A stretch of 64,000 bases of DNA from Candidatus Binatia bacterium (lineage in GTDB: Bacteria > Desulfobacterota > Binatia > Bin18). The notes below the pieces were generated by a model. It had not been told where the DNA came from. It searched no databases and saw nothing but the letters and a program-made list of their open reading frames with translations. Each line of letters starts with the position of its first letter. The stretch's first letter is position 1. This document shows positions 35,019 to 43,274 of the stretch, in pieces. The stretch lies in contig OX638322.1 of assembly GCA_951812575.1 (NCBI GenBank), positions 4,034,501-4,098,500 of the forward strand. Direction: 5' to 3'. The translations under genes were made by a program, and so were the position numbers.

Positions 35019-35022
35019 ACCG

Positions 35023-35136
35023 CTAGGCGTTTTTCTTTCCTTCTGAAACGGCAATCACGAGAACGGCGATGATCACGCCCAGAGCCGCGCCAACAAGAAT
35101 CGGACTGTCCGAAAAGAACTCATACAGTGCGCCCAT
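35023..35136 (-). CDS. 37-residue membrane microprotein
   Basis: ATG 35136 to TAG 35023 encodes a single-helix peptide: MGALYEFFSDSP, then a hydrophobic stretch of about 19 residues (ILVGAALGVIIAVLVIAVS), and a basic EGKKNA tail. GCGGAG lies eight bases upstream. It fits neatly between the 76-residue gene and the MetE-like gene (11-base gap), with no overlap. The positive-inside rule puts the C-terminus in the cytoplasm. Function is unknown. Confidence 0.5.
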   Translation of the reverse strand: MGALYEFFSDSPILVGAALGVIIAVLVIAVSEGKKNA

Positions 35137-35146
35137 GGTGCTCCGC

Positions 35147-36184
35147 CTAGCCAGAACGTCCCTGTTGCAGTTCGGCCCGGACCAGCCAGGCACCATCGGC
35201 AAGGGCCTGCATTTTTCCCTGCGCCGCGGTGCGCGAGCGCGGAATCATGCCGCAGTCCGTACAGGGGTAGAGGTGCTCAGGTGCCACATACTGCAACGCC
35301 ATGCGAATACGCTCCGCGACCGTTTCCCGCGTTTCCACCTCTTCGGTGCCAACGTCGATGACCCCGACCATTAAATCTTTCCCCTTGGCCTCAGCTAACA
35401 CTGCCGGATCGACGCCAGAGGCGGCACACTCGACCGAGATCATATCAATCATGCTGGTCCGCAACAGCGGCAGCGTGCGTGCATAATGGCTCCAGTCCGT
35501 ATTCTTGCTTTTCCACTCGACGACGGCCGGGATACCGTATCCATAGCAGATATGGACCGCGGTTTTGGCTTGGACCCCTTGAGTGCACTGTTCAAGCGTC
35601 CGAACGCCCCACTCTTCCACCGCGTCGAGATAAATATTGAAACACGGCTCGTCGAACTGCACGATATCACACCCGTTCTCTGCCAGCTCACACGCCTCTT
35701 CATTCACCAGCCGGGCCAGTTCGGCCGCCAGCCTTCGGCGGTCCCCATAGTACTCATCCGCAACCGTATCCGCGATGGTCATCGGACCGGGCAAGGTGAC
35801 CTTGACCGGTTTTGTCGTGTGCTGCTTCAGAAAGCGGAGCGCCTCAACCAACACCGACCGCGGACGACGCACCTGTTCTACCACCCGGGCGGCCCGGACT
35901 TTGATGCCGTAGCGGTTCCCCCGCGTTTCAATCTCAACCAGACGGCTGAAGTCCAAGCCCGTCAGCCCCTCAACAAATCCCCAGATATAGTGTCGGCGGC
36001 GCTGTTCGCCGTCGGTCACGATATTGAGGCCCGCATCTTCTTGGTCCGCCAGCGCGAGCAGAACGGCATCGTCCTGGCCTTCACGCAACGCGTCGTCCTT
36101 CAGTTTCCACGAGACATACATGGCGTTCGGCGGAACGAGCCAAGTGGGACGGGGCAAGCTCCCGACCAGCATGGTTTGCAGCAT
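35147..36184 (-). CDS. Cobalamin-independent methionine synthase-like (MetE C-terminal type) protein
   Basis: 345 residues, the size of a core MetE-like barrel rather than full MetE. GSLPRPTWL at the start, DIVQFDEPCF, and the zinc-ligand set H and C in VHICYGYG, E in SVECAASG, and C in CTDCGM are all in place. In MetE these bind zinc and activate a thiol substrate. Stand-alone homologues often serve other methyl transfers or C-S lyase reactions. It abuts the cupin gene with no gap (36184/36185), which hints at a joint catabolic or sulfur role rather than methionine synthesis. Confidence 0.85.
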   Translation of the reverse strand: MLQTMLVGSLPRPTWLVPPNAMYVSWKLKDDALREGQDDAVLLALADQEDAGLNIVTDGEQRRRHYIWGFVEGLTGLDFSRLVEIETRGNRYGIKVRAARVVEQVRRPRSVLVEALRFLKQHTTKPVKVTLPGPMTIADTVADEYYGDRRRLAAELARLVNEEACELAENGCDIVQFDEPCFNIYLDAVEEWGVRTLEQCTQGVQAKTAVHICYGYGIPAVVEWKSKNTDWSHYARTLPLLRTSMIDMISVECAASGVDPAVLAEAKGKDLMVGVIDVGTEEVETRETVAERIRMALQYVAPEHLYPCTDCGMIPRSRTAAQGKMQALADGAWLVRAELQQGRSG

Positions 36185-37228
36185 CTATAGTTCCTGTTCT
36201 CTATACCAGCCGAGGGCCTTCATGACCGGGGCGTCCGAAAAAGAAAAAAGAATCGCGTCTTGGGACGCCGATGGATTCTCATGCGCGTGATTCGCCCAGG
36301 TTGGGACGGCAAACACGTCACCCGGCTGCCATTCAAGGGTCCTGCCGTTGACGACCGTCTGTCCGGCCCCCTCAACCGCGAGATAGACCTTGCTCACGCT
36401 TTGCCGGCGCGCCTGCGTTTTTTGGCCGGGTCGGAGGCGCTGTAGAAAGCTGGCCATGGTCGCGAGCGACGGGCCACCTGTCACCGGATTCACATATTCC
36501 AGCATGGTGCCGTCAAACGGACTGTCCGCGTCCCGGCCAAGGTCCATCAGGGCGGGACGCGCCTCGCTCCACGCATACTTGAGCAAGGGTGATTGCCCGC
36601 CAGCCGCACGTTGCCAGGTCGGCAGGAGTCCGCCGCGTTTATAGCCACGCGTTGAGTTATCCTCCGGCTTGGTCAAGTCCTGCGATTCGGTCAGACCGGG
36701 TTCAAAAAACGTTCCGGCCAGCATGCCGGCCAAGGGCAGGTCCAACCCGTCGAGCCATACGACAGGCTCGGTGCCTTCGCTGCCATGCTCATGCCACGTC
36801 CAATTTGGCGTTAAGACAAAATCTCCCGGCTGCATGGGCAGTTTTTCACCATCAACGACCGTATAGGCCCCCTGTCCTTCCATAATGAAACGGAGCGCGT
36901 TGGGCGTGTGCCGATGGGTTCGGGCGACTTCACCAGGCAGGATCAACTGAATCCCGGCATACAGCGTATGGGTGGTGGCAACTCGGCCCTCAAGCCCTGG
37001 GTTGAGCAGCATGAGCACCCGCCGTTCGGCTTCAGCCGCGGAGACGAGCTCCCCCGACCGCAAGAGTTGGGGACGCAGGTCTTTCCAGCGCCACAGATGT
37101 GGTTTGACCGGCGTTTCCGGCGTGGGCGTGAGTTGTTTGCCGAGCACCTGCCACAACGGCCCGACATCGTACTGAGACAGGCCAGCCAGAAAGGTCTCCA
37201 CTTCGTGCGATTGGGTTGGTTGCGCCAC
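36185..37228 (-). CDS. Gentisate 1,2-dioxygenase-like bicupin
   Basis: 347 residues, the length of gentisate dioxygenases. The first cupin has ARTHRHTPNALRFIMEGQGAYTVVDGE, with two iron-ligand His, and NWTWHEHG, with the third. The second cupin (AGQTVVNGRTLEWQPGDVFAVPTWANHAHEN) retains several His. The family cleaves gentisate or related salicylate-type rings using Fe(II) and O2. The substrate is not proven. It sits in a series with the MetE-like gene and a small barrel protein. Confidence 0.82.
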   Translation of the reverse strand: MAQPTQSHEVETFLAGLSQYDVGPLWQVLGKQLTPTPETPVKPHLWRWKDLRPQLLRSGELVSAAEAERRVLMLLNPGLEGRVATTHTLYAGIQLILPGEVARTHRHTPNALRFIMEGQGAYTVVDGEKLPMQPGDFVLTPNWTWHEHGSEGTEPVVWLDGLDLPLAGMLAGTFFEPGLTESQDLTKPEDNSTRGYKRGGLLPTWQRAAGGQSPLLKYAWSEARPALMDLGRDADSPFDGTMLEYVNPVTGGPSLATMASFLQRLRPGQKTQARRQSVSKVYLAVEGAGQTVVNGRTLEWQPGDVFAVPTWANHAHENPSASQDAILFSFSDAPVMKALGWYREQEL

Positions 37229-37258
37229 GGTGTTGTGCTCAGCTCTCAGCCGTGTCTC

Positions 37259-37618
37259 TTAATCGGGCGCGGCGATCTCCTCGCATAGCATGACCTGGAA
37301 ATTCAGACCGGCGTATTTTTCATCAGGACCGTGTACGGACCAGCGCTGCGTCCAGCCCTGGGCAAATTTCTGGAGTTCCTCATTCCCCCAGACTTTCTCC
37401 CAGGCTTCCAGATCGTCGATCTCAAGCAGGTCATAGTGCGTAAACTGCACCGTCCCCAGTTTTTCATCCAGCACTTTCCAGTTCGCATAGCGCTTAACAC
37501 CCGGCACGCTATTGAAAAACGGATTATCCACTTCACGCAGCCACTGCTCGTACTCCTCATGATTAACATGTTCCCCAAGGGTATAGGTCAATAGCAGCAT
37601 TGCTCGGCGTGTGGTCAT
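37259..37618 (-). CDS. Small dimeric alpha/beta-barrel-like protein
   Basis: 119 residues. The sequence LLTYTLGEHVNHEEYEQWLREVDNPFFNSVPGVKRYANWKVLD, followed by EIDDLEAWEKVWGNEELQKFAQGW, follows the strand-helix pattern of ferredoxin-like EthD/monooxygenase-type domains. It is 30 bases upstream of the gentisate dioxygenase-like gene and probably acts with it, either on the same aromatic substrate or as an accessory domain. No catalytic residue can be named. Confidence 0.65.
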   Translation of the reverse strand: MTTRRAMLLLTYTLGEHVNHEEYEQWLREVDNPFFNSVPGVKRYANWKVLDEKLGTVQFTHYDLLEIDDLEAWEKVWGNEELQKFAQGWTQRWSVHGPDEKYAGLNFQVMLCEEIAAPD

Positions 37619-37719
37619 TTCAAAAGCCTCGTATCAGGCCAGACCATACCGCACCCAGAAGCGTAACGTCAACGAGGAAAGCATATGTTGTCGGGGCATA
37701 GTATGCCATATTGAGCGAG

Positions 37720-38616
37720 CTATGCCTCTGGCGGCAGAAGGACACTCACACTACTTTGGCGGAGTCGCTCAAAAATAAGCTGGGTCGCTCGGGAGCGATT
37801 CAGGGTGTAGAAGTGAATACCGGGCGCGCCACCGGCGAGCAGGGCTTCACATTGCTGCCACGCCCAGTCAACTCCAATTTCAAACACCGCGTCGGTATCC
37901 TCAGCGACCGTCTCCAGGCGTTCTTGCAGCGCGAGCGGAATGGATGCCCCGCACATCCGGGTGAAGCGGACAATCTGACGGTAGTTCAGAATGGGCATGA
38001 TGCCAGGAATAATACGCTGCCGAATCCCCATCTGTCTCGCTCGCGCCACAAAATCAAAGTAGTCCTGGGCGTCGAAAAACAACTGGGTGGTTACAAAGTC
38101 AACCCCACAGTCCACCTTTGTCTTGAGATGCTGCAAATCCTGAAGTGCATTCACACTTTCCGGGTGCGCTTCGGGATAGCCCGCTACGCCGATACAAAAG
38201 TCCCCACTGCGTCGGGCCAGGGCAACCAAATCGGCGGCATGAGCAAAACCGTCCGGGGCTGGGGTAAACGCGGTTTCGCCGCGCGGTGGGTCACCGCGCA
38301 GACACATGAGGTTCTCGACCCCACGGTCCTTCAGCTCAACCAGAATGTCGCTGAGTTCCGTCTGGCTGTGCCCCACACAGGTGAGGTGGGCCATGCCGAT
38401 GAGCCCCAGGTCGGCTTGGAAGCGACACACCAGATCGATAGTATTCTTTCGTGTCGAACCACCAGCGCCGTAGGTCACAGAGCAAAAACTCGCCCCCAGT
38501 TGCTGGAGTTCGCGGGCTCGATCAAAAAGCGCCTCGCCATCTTCTGCTGTCTTTGGGGGGAAAAATTCAAATGAAAACGTCTGTGGGTGAGTATCAAAGA
38601 GTGTTCGGATTTTCAT
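37720..38616 (-). CDS. metF: 5,10-methylenetetrahydrofolate reductase
   Basis: 298 residues from ATG 38616; an in-frame TTG at 38625 has a better-placed AGGTGG and may be the true start. FSFEFFPPKTAEDGEALFD with the catalytic Glu, CSVTYGAGGST, LCLRGDPP, FVTTQLFFDAQDYFDFV and IIPGIMPILNY are typical of MetF flavoproteins. It reduces methylene-THF to methyl-THF with NAD(P)H. A good promoter lies upstream, and the gene is divergent from the thiolase-fold gene across a palindromic site. Confidence 0.93.
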   Translation of the reverse strand: MKIRTLFDTHPQTFSFEFFPPKTAEDGEALFDRARELQQLGASFCSVTYGAGGSTRKNTIDLVCRFQADLGLIGMAHLTCVGHSQTELSDILVELKDRGVENLMCLRGDPPRGETAFTPAPDGFAHAADLVALARRSGDFCIGVAGYPEAHPESVNALQDLQHLKTKVDCGVDFVTTQLFFDAQDYFDFVARARQMGIRQRIIPGIMPILNYRQIVRFTRMCGASIPLALQERLETVAEDTDAVFEIGVDWAWQQCEALLAGGAPGIHFYTLNRSRATQLIFERLRQSSVSVLLPPEA

Positions 38617-38672
38617 ATTCGACAAGCTATATTTTCCACCTGTGAGATAAAACTTTTAGTGAGTCATTCGCT

Positions 38673-38701
38673 ATGCTACCAAGCAACCCGAAACGAGTCA
38701 A
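38673..38701 (-). promoter_or_regulatory. Promoter for metF
   Basis: Minus strand: -35 TTGACT (38701-38696), 17-base spacer, -10 TAGCAT (38678-38673). The -35 matches consensus at five positions, the -10 at four. The leader would be about 45 bases. Confidence 0.45.
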
Positions 38702-38706
38702 AACCA

Positions 38707-38725
38707 GTCTGAGTCAGACGGTCTG
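38707..38725. promoter_or_regulatory. Palindromic operator-like site between metF and the thiolase-fold gene
   Basis: GTCTGA-G-TCAGAC (38707-38719) is a perfect inverted repeat with a one-base centre, and it overlaps a second palindrome, CAGAC-G-GTCTG. It lies between a minus-strand promoter (38673-38701) and a plus-strand promoter (38736-38763), a good place for a regulator of one or both genes. Confidence 0.4.
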
Positions 38726-38735
38726 CCGTTTCACC

Positions 38736-38763
38736 TTTACAACCCGATCTTTCCCAGTATACG
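38736..38763 (+). promoter_or_regulatory. Promoter for the thiolase-fold operon
   Basis: -35 TTTACA (five of six), 16-base spacer, -10 TATACG (four of six). The start codon of the thiolase-fold gene follows about 35 bases later with GGAGGA upstream. Confidence 0.4.
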
Positions 38764-38797
38764 ATTCAGCGCGCATACGGAAAGCAAAGGAGGACTT

Positions 38798-39982
38798 ATG
38801 TACCCGCTGAAAGACCAAGCCTGTATCGTCGGCGTGGGCGAGACCGCTTATACCCGGGGGTCGGGGAAGACCGATCTCGCGCTGATGCTCGAAGCCTCAA
38901 TGCACGCCCTGAGCGATGCGGGCCTGAGTCCGCATGATATCGACGGCATCATTCCTCCCCCGCTGCCGTCAACCTCTGAACACTTTGCCGCCAACCTTGG
39001 AGTCGAGGATCTGCGCTATGCGGTCACGGTACACATGGGCGGGGCCAGTCCGGTCACTTCGCTCCAGAGCGCGGCCATGGCGGTGGCCTGCGGAGTGGCA
39101 AAAAATGTTCTCGTGCCGCTGGGCTGGAATGGCTACTCGACGATGCGCGTCCGCGATATGGGCAGTAAGAGTAAAGGCAACGGCGGCGGCAGCGGGGCAC
39201 CCGGCGCCCTGGCCAACACGATTGGCGAGTACTATCTGCCCTATGGGGCCAACGTTCCGGTGCAGTGGTACGCCTGGCTGGCCACCCGGCATAAAGAACT
39301 GTACGGCACCCCGGACGAGGCCATGGGCACCGTGGCGGTCACCTCACGTAAACATGCCCAACTGAACGATAAAGCCTATATGCAGGGTCGCCCGCTCAGT
39401 ATGGAGGACTATCTGAACGCCCGCTGGGTCTCCAAACCCTTCCGGTTGTTTGACTGTTGTTTGGAAACGGATGGGGCTGCCGCAGTGGTCGTGACCTCGC
39501 CGGAACGGGCGCGCGACCTCAAACACGACCCGGTGTATATTTCGGGTATTGCTGAGGGCCACCCCTACCCTGCGGATGACATTCCAGCCCGGCCTGATCC
39601 GTTTACGATCGGGCTCAGCTTTGCCACGCCGAATGCGCTGCAAATGGCTGAGGTCGATCTCAAAGACCTCGACTTTGCCGAAATATACGACTGCTTTACC
39701 TATGTCGTACTGCTCCAGATGGAAGCGCTGGGCTTGTGCAAACGAGGTGAGGTTGGGGAGTACGCGCAGGGAAATCGGTTTGCGCTTGACGGCGAACTGC
39801 CCTTGAATACCCATGGCGGCCTGCATTCCGAGGCGCATGTGTGGGGCATGAACCACGTTGTAGAAGCCACCCATCAACTCCGCCATGAAGCCGGTGAGCG
39901 TCAAGTCAAAGACGCCCAGCTCGGCCTGGTCACGGGCTGGGGAGATTTTGGTGACGGCAGCCTGGCAATTATGCGCCGCTAA
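38798..39982 (+). CDS. Thiolase-fold protein, Cys nucleophile not conserved (Ltp2/SCP2-like)
   Basis: 394 residues. The fold is shown by ACIVGVGETAYTRGSGKTDLALMLEASMHALSDAGL at the start and THGGLHSEAHVWGMNHVVEA near the end. Where thiolases carry the nucleophilic Cys, this protein has VTVHMGGASPVTSL, with no Cys, so it probably does not form the usual acyl-thioester. Such Cys-less members include Ltp2-type aldolases that cleave side-chain CoA esters and need a DUF35 partner, and the next gene is DUF35. An aldolase or lipid-transfer role is therefore more likely than thiolysis. Confidence 0.85.
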   Translation: MYPLKDQACIVGVGETAYTRGSGKTDLALMLEASMHALSDAGLSPHDIDGIIPPPLPSTSEHFAANLGVEDLRYAVTVHMGGASPVTSLQSAAMAVACGVAKNVLVPLGWNGYSTMRVRDMGSKSKGNGGGSGAPGALANTIGEYYLPYGANVPVQWYAWLATRHKELYGTPDEAMGTVAVTSRKHAQLNDKAYMQGRPLSMEDYLNARWVSKPFRLFDCCLETDGAAAVVVTSPERARDLKHDPVYISGIAEGHPYPADDIPARPDPFTIGLSFATPNALQMAEVDLKDLDFAEIYDCFTYVVLLQMEALGLCKRGEVGEYAQGNRFALDGELPLNTHGGLHSEAHVWGMNHVVEATHQLRHEAGERQVKDAQLGLVTGWGDFGDGSLAIMRR

Positions 39983-39998
39983 CAGGAGAGAGGCTATC

Positions 39999-40418
39999 AT
40001 GGCGGAAACACAGGAATATCGGCGTCCGGTCCCGAAAATGCGGGGCTTCGCAGCCGAGTTTTATGCGTATTGCAAACAGCACGAGCTCCGCTTTCAGCGT
40101 TGCACGGATTGCAACACCTGGCGGCATGTGCCGCGTGATATGTGTGCCAAGTGCGGCTCGTTTGCGTGGGAGTGGGCTAAATCCTCGGGCAAAGGCACAC
40201 TCTTCTCCTGGACGACGGCCATGCAGCCCATGTTACCCCAATTTGCCGATCTCGTGCCCTACAGTCCGGTGGTGGTAGAACTGGAAGAGGGAGTCCGGAT
40301 GCTCAGTTGGCTGACCGACGTGGAAGACGCGGATTTACAGCTTGACCTGCCGGTTGAGGTTGTGTTTGACGATGTCACACCAGAGGTGACCTTACCCAAA
40401 TTCAGACAGGCAGGTTGA
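39999..40418 (+). CDS. DUF35 zinc-ribbon/OB-fold protein
   Basis: 139 residues from ATG 39999 (AGGAGAG upstream). A zinc ribbon (RCTDC, then CAKC) is followed by an OB-fold strand pattern (GKGTLFSWTTAMQPMLPQFADLVPYSPVVVELEEGVRMLSWL). DUF35 proteins pair with thiolase-fold proteins and help bind acyl-CoA substrate or complete the active site. The gene lies 16 bases after its presumed partner. Confidence 0.9.
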   Translation: MAETQEYRRPVPKMRGFAAEFYAYCKQHELRFQRCTDCNTWRHVPRDMCAKCGSFAWEWAKSSGKGTLFSWTTAMQPMLPQFADLVPYSPVVVELEEGVRMLSWLTDVEDADLQLDLPVEVVFDDVTPEVTLPKFRQAG

Positions 40419-40448
40419 TCCTCCCCTCCCCGATCGCGAGCATGTCTC

Positions 40449-41612
40449 ATGAATGATTTCCAAGGCTATACGCTGCCCGAAGAACTCACCTTGCTGCAAG
40501 ACCAAATTCGTCGTTTTATCCGTGAGGAAGTTATCCCGGCTGAACACGCCGTTGATCCCGATGCAGCCGACCTGCCCGACGATGTCTATGCGCGACTGTC
40601 AGCCAAAACCAAGGCCACGGGCTTGTGGTGTCCCGGCGCCCCCAAGGAGTACGGAGGCGGGGGCCTGAACACCTTTAGCATGTCCCTCGCCTTGGAAGAG
40701 ATGTCCCAGCACCGCATGGGCCTATACAATCCCGGCTGTGGAACGTTCGGGCGCTATCCTCCGAACCCTATTTATGCCGGCAGCCCGGAACAGATTCAAA
40801 AATATGCCGTACCCACGCTGAAAAACGGCCTGTACACCTTCTTTGCGATTACTGAGCCAAGCGGCGGTTCAGATCCGGCTGGGGCCATTCAAACCCGGGC
40901 CGTGCGCGATGGGGATTCATGGGTGATTAACGGCTCAAAGATTTTTATCTCGCACGCGCATGAAGCCGAATGGGGCGTAGTCTTTGTCCGGACCGATCCG
41001 GAAAAAGGTCGCAAAGGCATTAGCTGCTTTATTATTGACAAAGGGACCCCTGGCTTTACCGCCCGCCCGTTCAGGACCATTCGGACCGTCTCGCTGCCCA
41101 ACGAGGTCTCATTTGAAGATTGCCGTGTGCCTGCCGAAAATATGATCGGTGAAGAAGGTCAGGGACTCTACCTGTGCTTTGACCTGCTGACCAAAGCGCG
41201 CTTTCCCTACTCAGCCGCAAACCTCGGGGTTGCCGTGGCTGCCCATCGGATGGCGATCGAACACGCCAAGCAACGGGAAACGTTTGGCGAGCTCTTGAGC
41301 CAACGTCAGGCGATTCAGTGGATGCTGGCCGATGCGGAGGTTGAATTGCGCGCAACGCGATTGCTCATCTGGGACGGCGCCTGGAAGGCTGACCGCGGAG
41401 AAGATGCCCGTGTTGAAGCCTCAATAGCCAAACTGTATTCGAGTGAGGTCCTGGGCCGGGTCATCGATAACGCCGTCCAGATTCATGGCGGCTATGGCGT
41501 ATCAAAAGAGTTTCCGCTGGAACGCTGGTATCGTGAGGCCCGAGTCCGGCGTATTGGAGAAGGGCCGTCCGAGGTTCACCGTATGGTGATTGCGCGGGCA
41601 CTCTTGCGTTAG
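40449..41612 (+). CDS. Acyl-CoA dehydrogenase
   Basis: 387 residues, the standard length. FAITEPSGGSDPAGAIQTRA is the FAD/substrate loop; RTIRTVSLPNEVSFEDCRVPAENMIG, AAHRMAIEHAKQRETFGELLSQRQAIQWMLAD and IHGGYGVSKEFPLERWYREARVRRIGEGPSEVHRMVIARALL are typical. It oxidises an acyl-CoA to the enoyl-CoA and passes electrons to ETF, the presumed donor to the membrane Fe-S oxidoreductase at 4.1 kb. It follows the DUF35 gene by 30 bases, probably in the same operon. Confidence 0.93.
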   Translation: MNDFQGYTLPEELTLLQDQIRRFIREEVIPAEHAVDPDAADLPDDVYARLSAKTKATGLWCPGAPKEYGGGGLNTFSMSLALEEMSQHRMGLYNPGCGTFGRYPPNPIYAGSPEQIQKYAVPTLKNGLYTFFAITEPSGGSDPAGAIQTRAVRDGDSWVINGSKIFISHAHEAEWGVVFVRTDPEKGRKGISCFIIDKGTPGFTARPFRTIRTVSLPNEVSFEDCRVPAENMIGEEGQGLYLCFDLLTKARFPYSAANLGVAVAAHRMAIEHAKQRETFGELLSQRQAIQWMLADAEVELRATRLLIWDGAWKADRGEDARVEASIAKLYSSEVLGRVIDNAVQIHGGYGVSKEFPLERWYREARVRRIGEGPSEVHRMVIARALLR

Positions 41613-41648
41613 CACAGAACCTTGTTCGTACAGAGAAACCCCAGAGAG

Positions 41649-43217
41649 ATGCGCGCTACTCGGACGCGCCACACCGCGGTCCCCGCAGATTCGTCCTTAT
41701 ACCGATGCTACTCTTTATTCGGACTCGCCTGTATCCTGGCGACCATCGTCCTGGGGATCGTTATCTTCGCATTCCCACAGAATGTCCGAGCGCAGCCTGC
41801 TCCGGAGACGCTCAAGCGCTTACTTCAACAACATCGGCTAGACCCCCAGGACGTTGGCTACCACCTGTTTCGTCTGACAGACGGCCGGGTTGTTGATACT
41901 TATGATGCTGACACGCCCCGTATCCCGGCTTCGACCACGAAACTCATCACCGCCCTCGCGGCTCTGGAAATTTTAGGGGGAGACCATCGGTTTCAGACTC
42001 GCCTGCTCGTAAGCGGGAAAGTCCACGAGTCCACCCTGCACGGAGACCTCTATCTGGTCGGGGGTGGAGATCCGACGTTATCGACGAATGACCTTTCTGG
42101 CTTTGTTGACGCTCTGCAAGCCGCCGGCATTACTCAAGTGAGTGGACGCTTTGCTTTTGATGAAAGCTTTCTCACAACGACGCAGGAGATTAATCCCAAG
42201 CAACCGACCGCAGCCGCGTACAACCCCAGTGTGAGCGCCCTCTCGCTTAACTACAACCGTGTTCAGTTACGCTGGAAGGGCAGGCCCGGAGCCAAAAATT
42301 TTCAGACCTGGTTGCGGTCGCCGGCGGACGGGATTTTTCTTCCGGTTACCGGCGTCAGTACTGGGCCGATTCCCATGGGCGTACAATCTGAGGCCCCTTT
42401 TCTCCTTGACGGAGGGAGCAGGGACCACTGGCTGCTCTCGCGTCAGCTTCCGGTACGAGGCTTCAAAGAACTGCCGATCAGGCGCGCCCCAGGGAAGGTT
42501 GCGGCCTCTCTGTTTCGTACCTACTGTCGGCAACGAGGTATTACCCTGCCCCAGCCCCAAGCCGCTCCGGCCCCGGCCAACACACGCCTCCTGTATACGC
42601 ATTACAGCAAGCCCCTACCGGAAATTCTGAGTGGGATGTTATTCCACAGTACGAATCTGTCCGCCGAACTCATCGGCCTCGTCACCTCACGTACGCTGAG
42701 AGACCTGCCGTTATCCATTGCAGACTCAGCAGCACTATTGACGGACTGGTACCAGCGTCGTCTTCCGCAGACAGACTGGACCGGATTTGTGAGCATGAAC
42801 CATTCGGGCCTGAGCAGCATGTCCCGCCACTCGCCGCGTCATCTCACCGCAATACTCTATAATGGAGCGACCCCCACATCCAGACAAACCGGGTACGGCG
42901 GGCCGGAGACGCCCCCGCCCTTACTTGACCTCCTGCCGCATCCGGAGTGGAAGAAAGAGTGGGCCGAACTCGGGAAAAAAGTCCGGGCCAAGTCAGGCAC
43001 GATGAGTTATGTCGATGGTTTGACCGGTATATTGACAACAGACAAAGGACACCAGTTAGGCTTCGCCCTCCTCCTGACGGATTTTGCCAGACGAGCGGCA
43101 TTTGACGCGGCCCGTCATGCCGAGAAAGTCCAAACACCCCCAGAAGCAGAAGCCTGGACTGAGCGGGCCAAAGCATTTGAGCGGGCCCTGCTCTCGTATT
43201 GGAGACGGACCTATTGA
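41649..43217 (+). CDS. dacB: D-alanyl-D-alanine carboxypeptidase/endopeptidase (PBP4 family, S13)
   Basis: 522 residues from ATG 41649; TTG 41622 is an alternative. A membrane/signal segment (LFGLACILATIVLGIVIFAF) is followed by the S13 penicillin-binding domain: SxxK motif PASTTKLITAL near residue 94, SxN in STNLSAELIG, and KSG in RAKSGTMSYVDGLTG. It trims peptidoglycan peptides in the periplasm. A large insertion between SxxK and SxN is normal for PBP4. Three tandem 14-base repeats follow the stop codon. Confidence 0.9.
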   Translation: MRATRTRHTAVPADSSLYRCYSLFGLACILATIVLGIVIFAFPQNVRAQPAPETLKRLLQQHRLDPQDVGYHLFRLTDGRVVDTYDADTPRIPASTTKLITALAALEILGGDHRFQTRLLVSGKVHESTLHGDLYLVGGGDPTLSTNDLSGFVDALQAAGITQVSGRFAFDESFLTTTQEINPKQPTAAAYNPSVSALSLNYNRVQLRWKGRPGAKNFQTWLRSPADGIFLPVTGVSTGPIPMGVQSEAPFLLDGGSRDHWLLSRQLPVRGFKELPIRRAPGKVAASLFRTYCRQRGITLPQPQAAPAPANTRLLYTHYSKPLPEILSGMLFHSTNLSAELIGLVTSRTLRDLPLSIADSAALLTDWYQRRLPQTDWTGFVSMNHSGLSSMSRHSPRHLTAILYNGATPTSRQTGYGGPETPPPLLDLLPHPEWKKEWAELGKKVRAKSGTMSYVDGLTGILTTDKGHQLGFALLLTDFARRAAFDAARHAEKVQTPPEAEAWTERAKAFERALLSYWRRTY

Positions 43218-43222
43218 AGAGA

Positions 43223-43264
43223 GGGGTTAGGGAGTAGGGGTTAGGGAGTAGGGGTTAGGGAGTG
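43223..43264. repeat. Three tandem 14-bp repeats after dacB
   Basis: Three head-to-tail copies of GGGGTTAGGGAGTA (43223-43236, 43237-43250, 43251-43264), the last ending in G. They lie between the convergent dacB and atoE genes. G-runs spaced like this could form a G-quadruplex on the plus strand. They may act as a transcription barrier or reflect simple slippage. Confidence 0.85.
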
Positions 43265-43274
43265 GGCAAGGAAA

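Noticed and set aside
37690..37727. metF terminator
   Set aside because: A GGCATAG/CTATGCC inverted repeat exists after metF, but no U tract follows.
43223..43264. CRISPR array or telomere repeat
   Set aside because: Only three directly adjacent 14-base copies with no spacers; GGGTTAG resemblance to telomeres is superficial in a bacterial chromosome.
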